Below, in pieces: positions 21,626 through 22,351 of a stretch of DNA of 22,351 nucleotides; within the stretch, counting starts at the first letter, position 1; each line of letters opens with the position of its first letter. A program made the translations under genes and the position numbers. Source of the stretch: a virus; the IMG/VR virus record IMGVR_UViG_3300008267_000434, positions 1 through 22,351 of that record, one strand, 5' to 3'. The notes beneath the pieces are model-generated. The model saw only the letters and a list, made by a program, of their open reading frames with translations. It made no database searches and was not told the DNA's origin.

Positions 21626-22351
21626 TTAAAATGATATTATTACTACTAATCCGTCTCCGCCTTTTCCTCCCTGTCCTGGGGTTCCAAATGCACTATTACA
21701 TGAACCACCTGCTCCACCTCCAGATCCTATTCCTCCATTACCACCTCTACCACCTGAACCGCTGACTGCAGATCCTCCTCCTGCTCCTCCTAAGGAGTAG
21801 AATGGTTTATATGATGTAATTCCATCTCCTCCATTAGTTCCATTTGACCCTGAACTTGATGTGTTAATCCCTCCAGAAATAAATGGAGATAAACTTGATG
21901 ATAGTATATTACCTGGCAGATCAACCCACCCACCTGATGCTCCAGCACAGGTTATTTGTGATGTTAGTGGTGTGACATTTGCTGTAGAATAAACAGGGGA
22001 TGATTGTCCAGCTGTTGATATAAAGTTTGATAAAGTAAGAAAAGTAGCTGTTGTTTGTGCTGCAGCAGTTTCTCCTTGTCTAGAAGTACCTGATCCGTCT
22101 GTAGTACCACCAAGTGCTGCGGCATTACCTGAAGCTGCTACTAAATTTTGTGTTACTATTACTCCTACTGGTTGTAAAGATACCCAACTTCTATTTCCTG
22201 CTGAACCAGCAGCTCCTCCAACTCCAACTTGTACATATAATGTATTGGGAAGTTGTTGTGCATTGTATAACGCTCTTGTTACTGCTCCTGATCCACCGCC
22301 ACTATTTACTGTATTAATTGAATTAGCCCCGTTACCGCCACCGCCACCGCC
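21626..22351 (-). CDS. Glycine-rich virion protein, C-terminal part (possible tail-fibre adhesin or surface protein)
   Basis: The frame is open from the window edge (22351) to a TAA at 21626-21628, giving at least 241 residues with the start outside the window. It opens with a run of six glycines, has a mixed beta-like middle with RALYNAQQLPNTLYVQVGVG, and a second glycine-rich block (GGAGGGSAVSGSGGRGGNGG). It ends in GQGGKGGDGLVVIISF. Glycine-rich blocks closed by a short hydrophobic strand are common at the C-terminus of phage surface proteins. In the adhesin gp38 of phage S16 such blocks form polyglycine II helices that bind the host receptor. The role here is inferred from this pattern and the neighbouring tail genes. 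It has one cysteine near GGSCNS. Confidence 0.8.
   Translation of the reverse strand, partial: GGGGGGNGANSINTVNSGGGSGAVTRALYNAQQLPNTLYVQVGVGGAAGSAGNRSWVSLQPVGVIVTQNLVAASGNAAALGGTTDGSGTSRQGETAAAQTTATFLTLSNFISTAGQSSPVYSTANVTPLTSQITCAGASGGWVDLPGNILSSSLSPFISGGINTSSSGSNGTNGGDGITSYKPFYSLGGAGGGSAVSGSGGRGGNGGIGSGGGAGGSCNSAFGTPGQGGKGGDGLVVIISF

Noticed and set aside
22114-22317. Leucine-rich plus-strand ORF of 67 codons
   Set aside because: It is the complement of the glycine-rich minus-strand frame; low-complexity Leu/Val composition arises from the antisense of Gly/Ala/Asn codons.

Overview
This window reads as part of a tailed-phage genome (contractile tail, T4-like gene repertoire), AT-rich, with every credible gene on the minus strand. 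Transcription therefore runs from high to low coordinates. The likely host is a member of the Bacteroidota. This is an inference: almost all genes start behind A/T-rich leaders without a Shine-Dalgarno sequence, as is usual in that phylum, and several structural proteins resemble what I remember of Bacteroidota myoviruses. No similarity search was possible.

Layout in transcription order. (1) Virion and tail module, 22351 to about 8286: a glycine-rich protein cut by the window edge, a small membrane protein, a small coiled-coil protein, tail sheath (gp18-like), tail tube (gp19-like), a gp26-like baseplate hub assembly protein whose end overlaps a 95-residue ORF, the tape measure, a small Pro-rich protein, a 655-residue tail/baseplate protein, a LysM-like gp53-type baseplate protein, a 940-residue hub ending in an M15/VanY-type peptidase, and a 225-residue protein closed by a strong intrinsic terminator. 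(2) A 441-residue divergent family A DNA polymerase and an unrecognised 151-residue protein. (3) Three tandem paralogues (111, 169 and 169 residues) sharing a nearly identical 24-residue N-terminus that resembles the capsid-targeting/propeptide signals of T4 internal proteins. (4) Replication and recombination module: gp32-like ssDNA-binding protein with a repeat-rich leader, UvsX/RecA-like recombinase, FEN-type 5'-3' nuclease, gp41/DnaB-like helicase, then the start of ribonucleotide reductase small subunit (NrdB), cut by the window edge.

The replication genes form one tight cluster (gaps of 2 to 20 nt or short overlaps) that supplies fork opening, strand coating, strand invasion, RNA-primer removal and dNTP synthesis. 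The tail genes are split into several units by stem-loops. A recurring coding-strand motif, CTATTTATAATAAA, sits 12 to 23 nt upstream of the start codons of the tape measure, the tail tube, the 69-residue tail protein and the first tagged paralogue. The tagged paralogues may therefore be expressed with virion genes, which fits the idea that they are packaged proteins.

The points most worth a second look are the tagged paralogue family, the gp32 leader repeats, the shared promoter-like motif, and the family A polymerase with altered active-site motifs and no recognisable exonuclease residues inside an otherwise T4-type replisome. I saw no tRNA, CRISPR array, transposon or attachment site. No gene-free stretch exceeds 300 bases.
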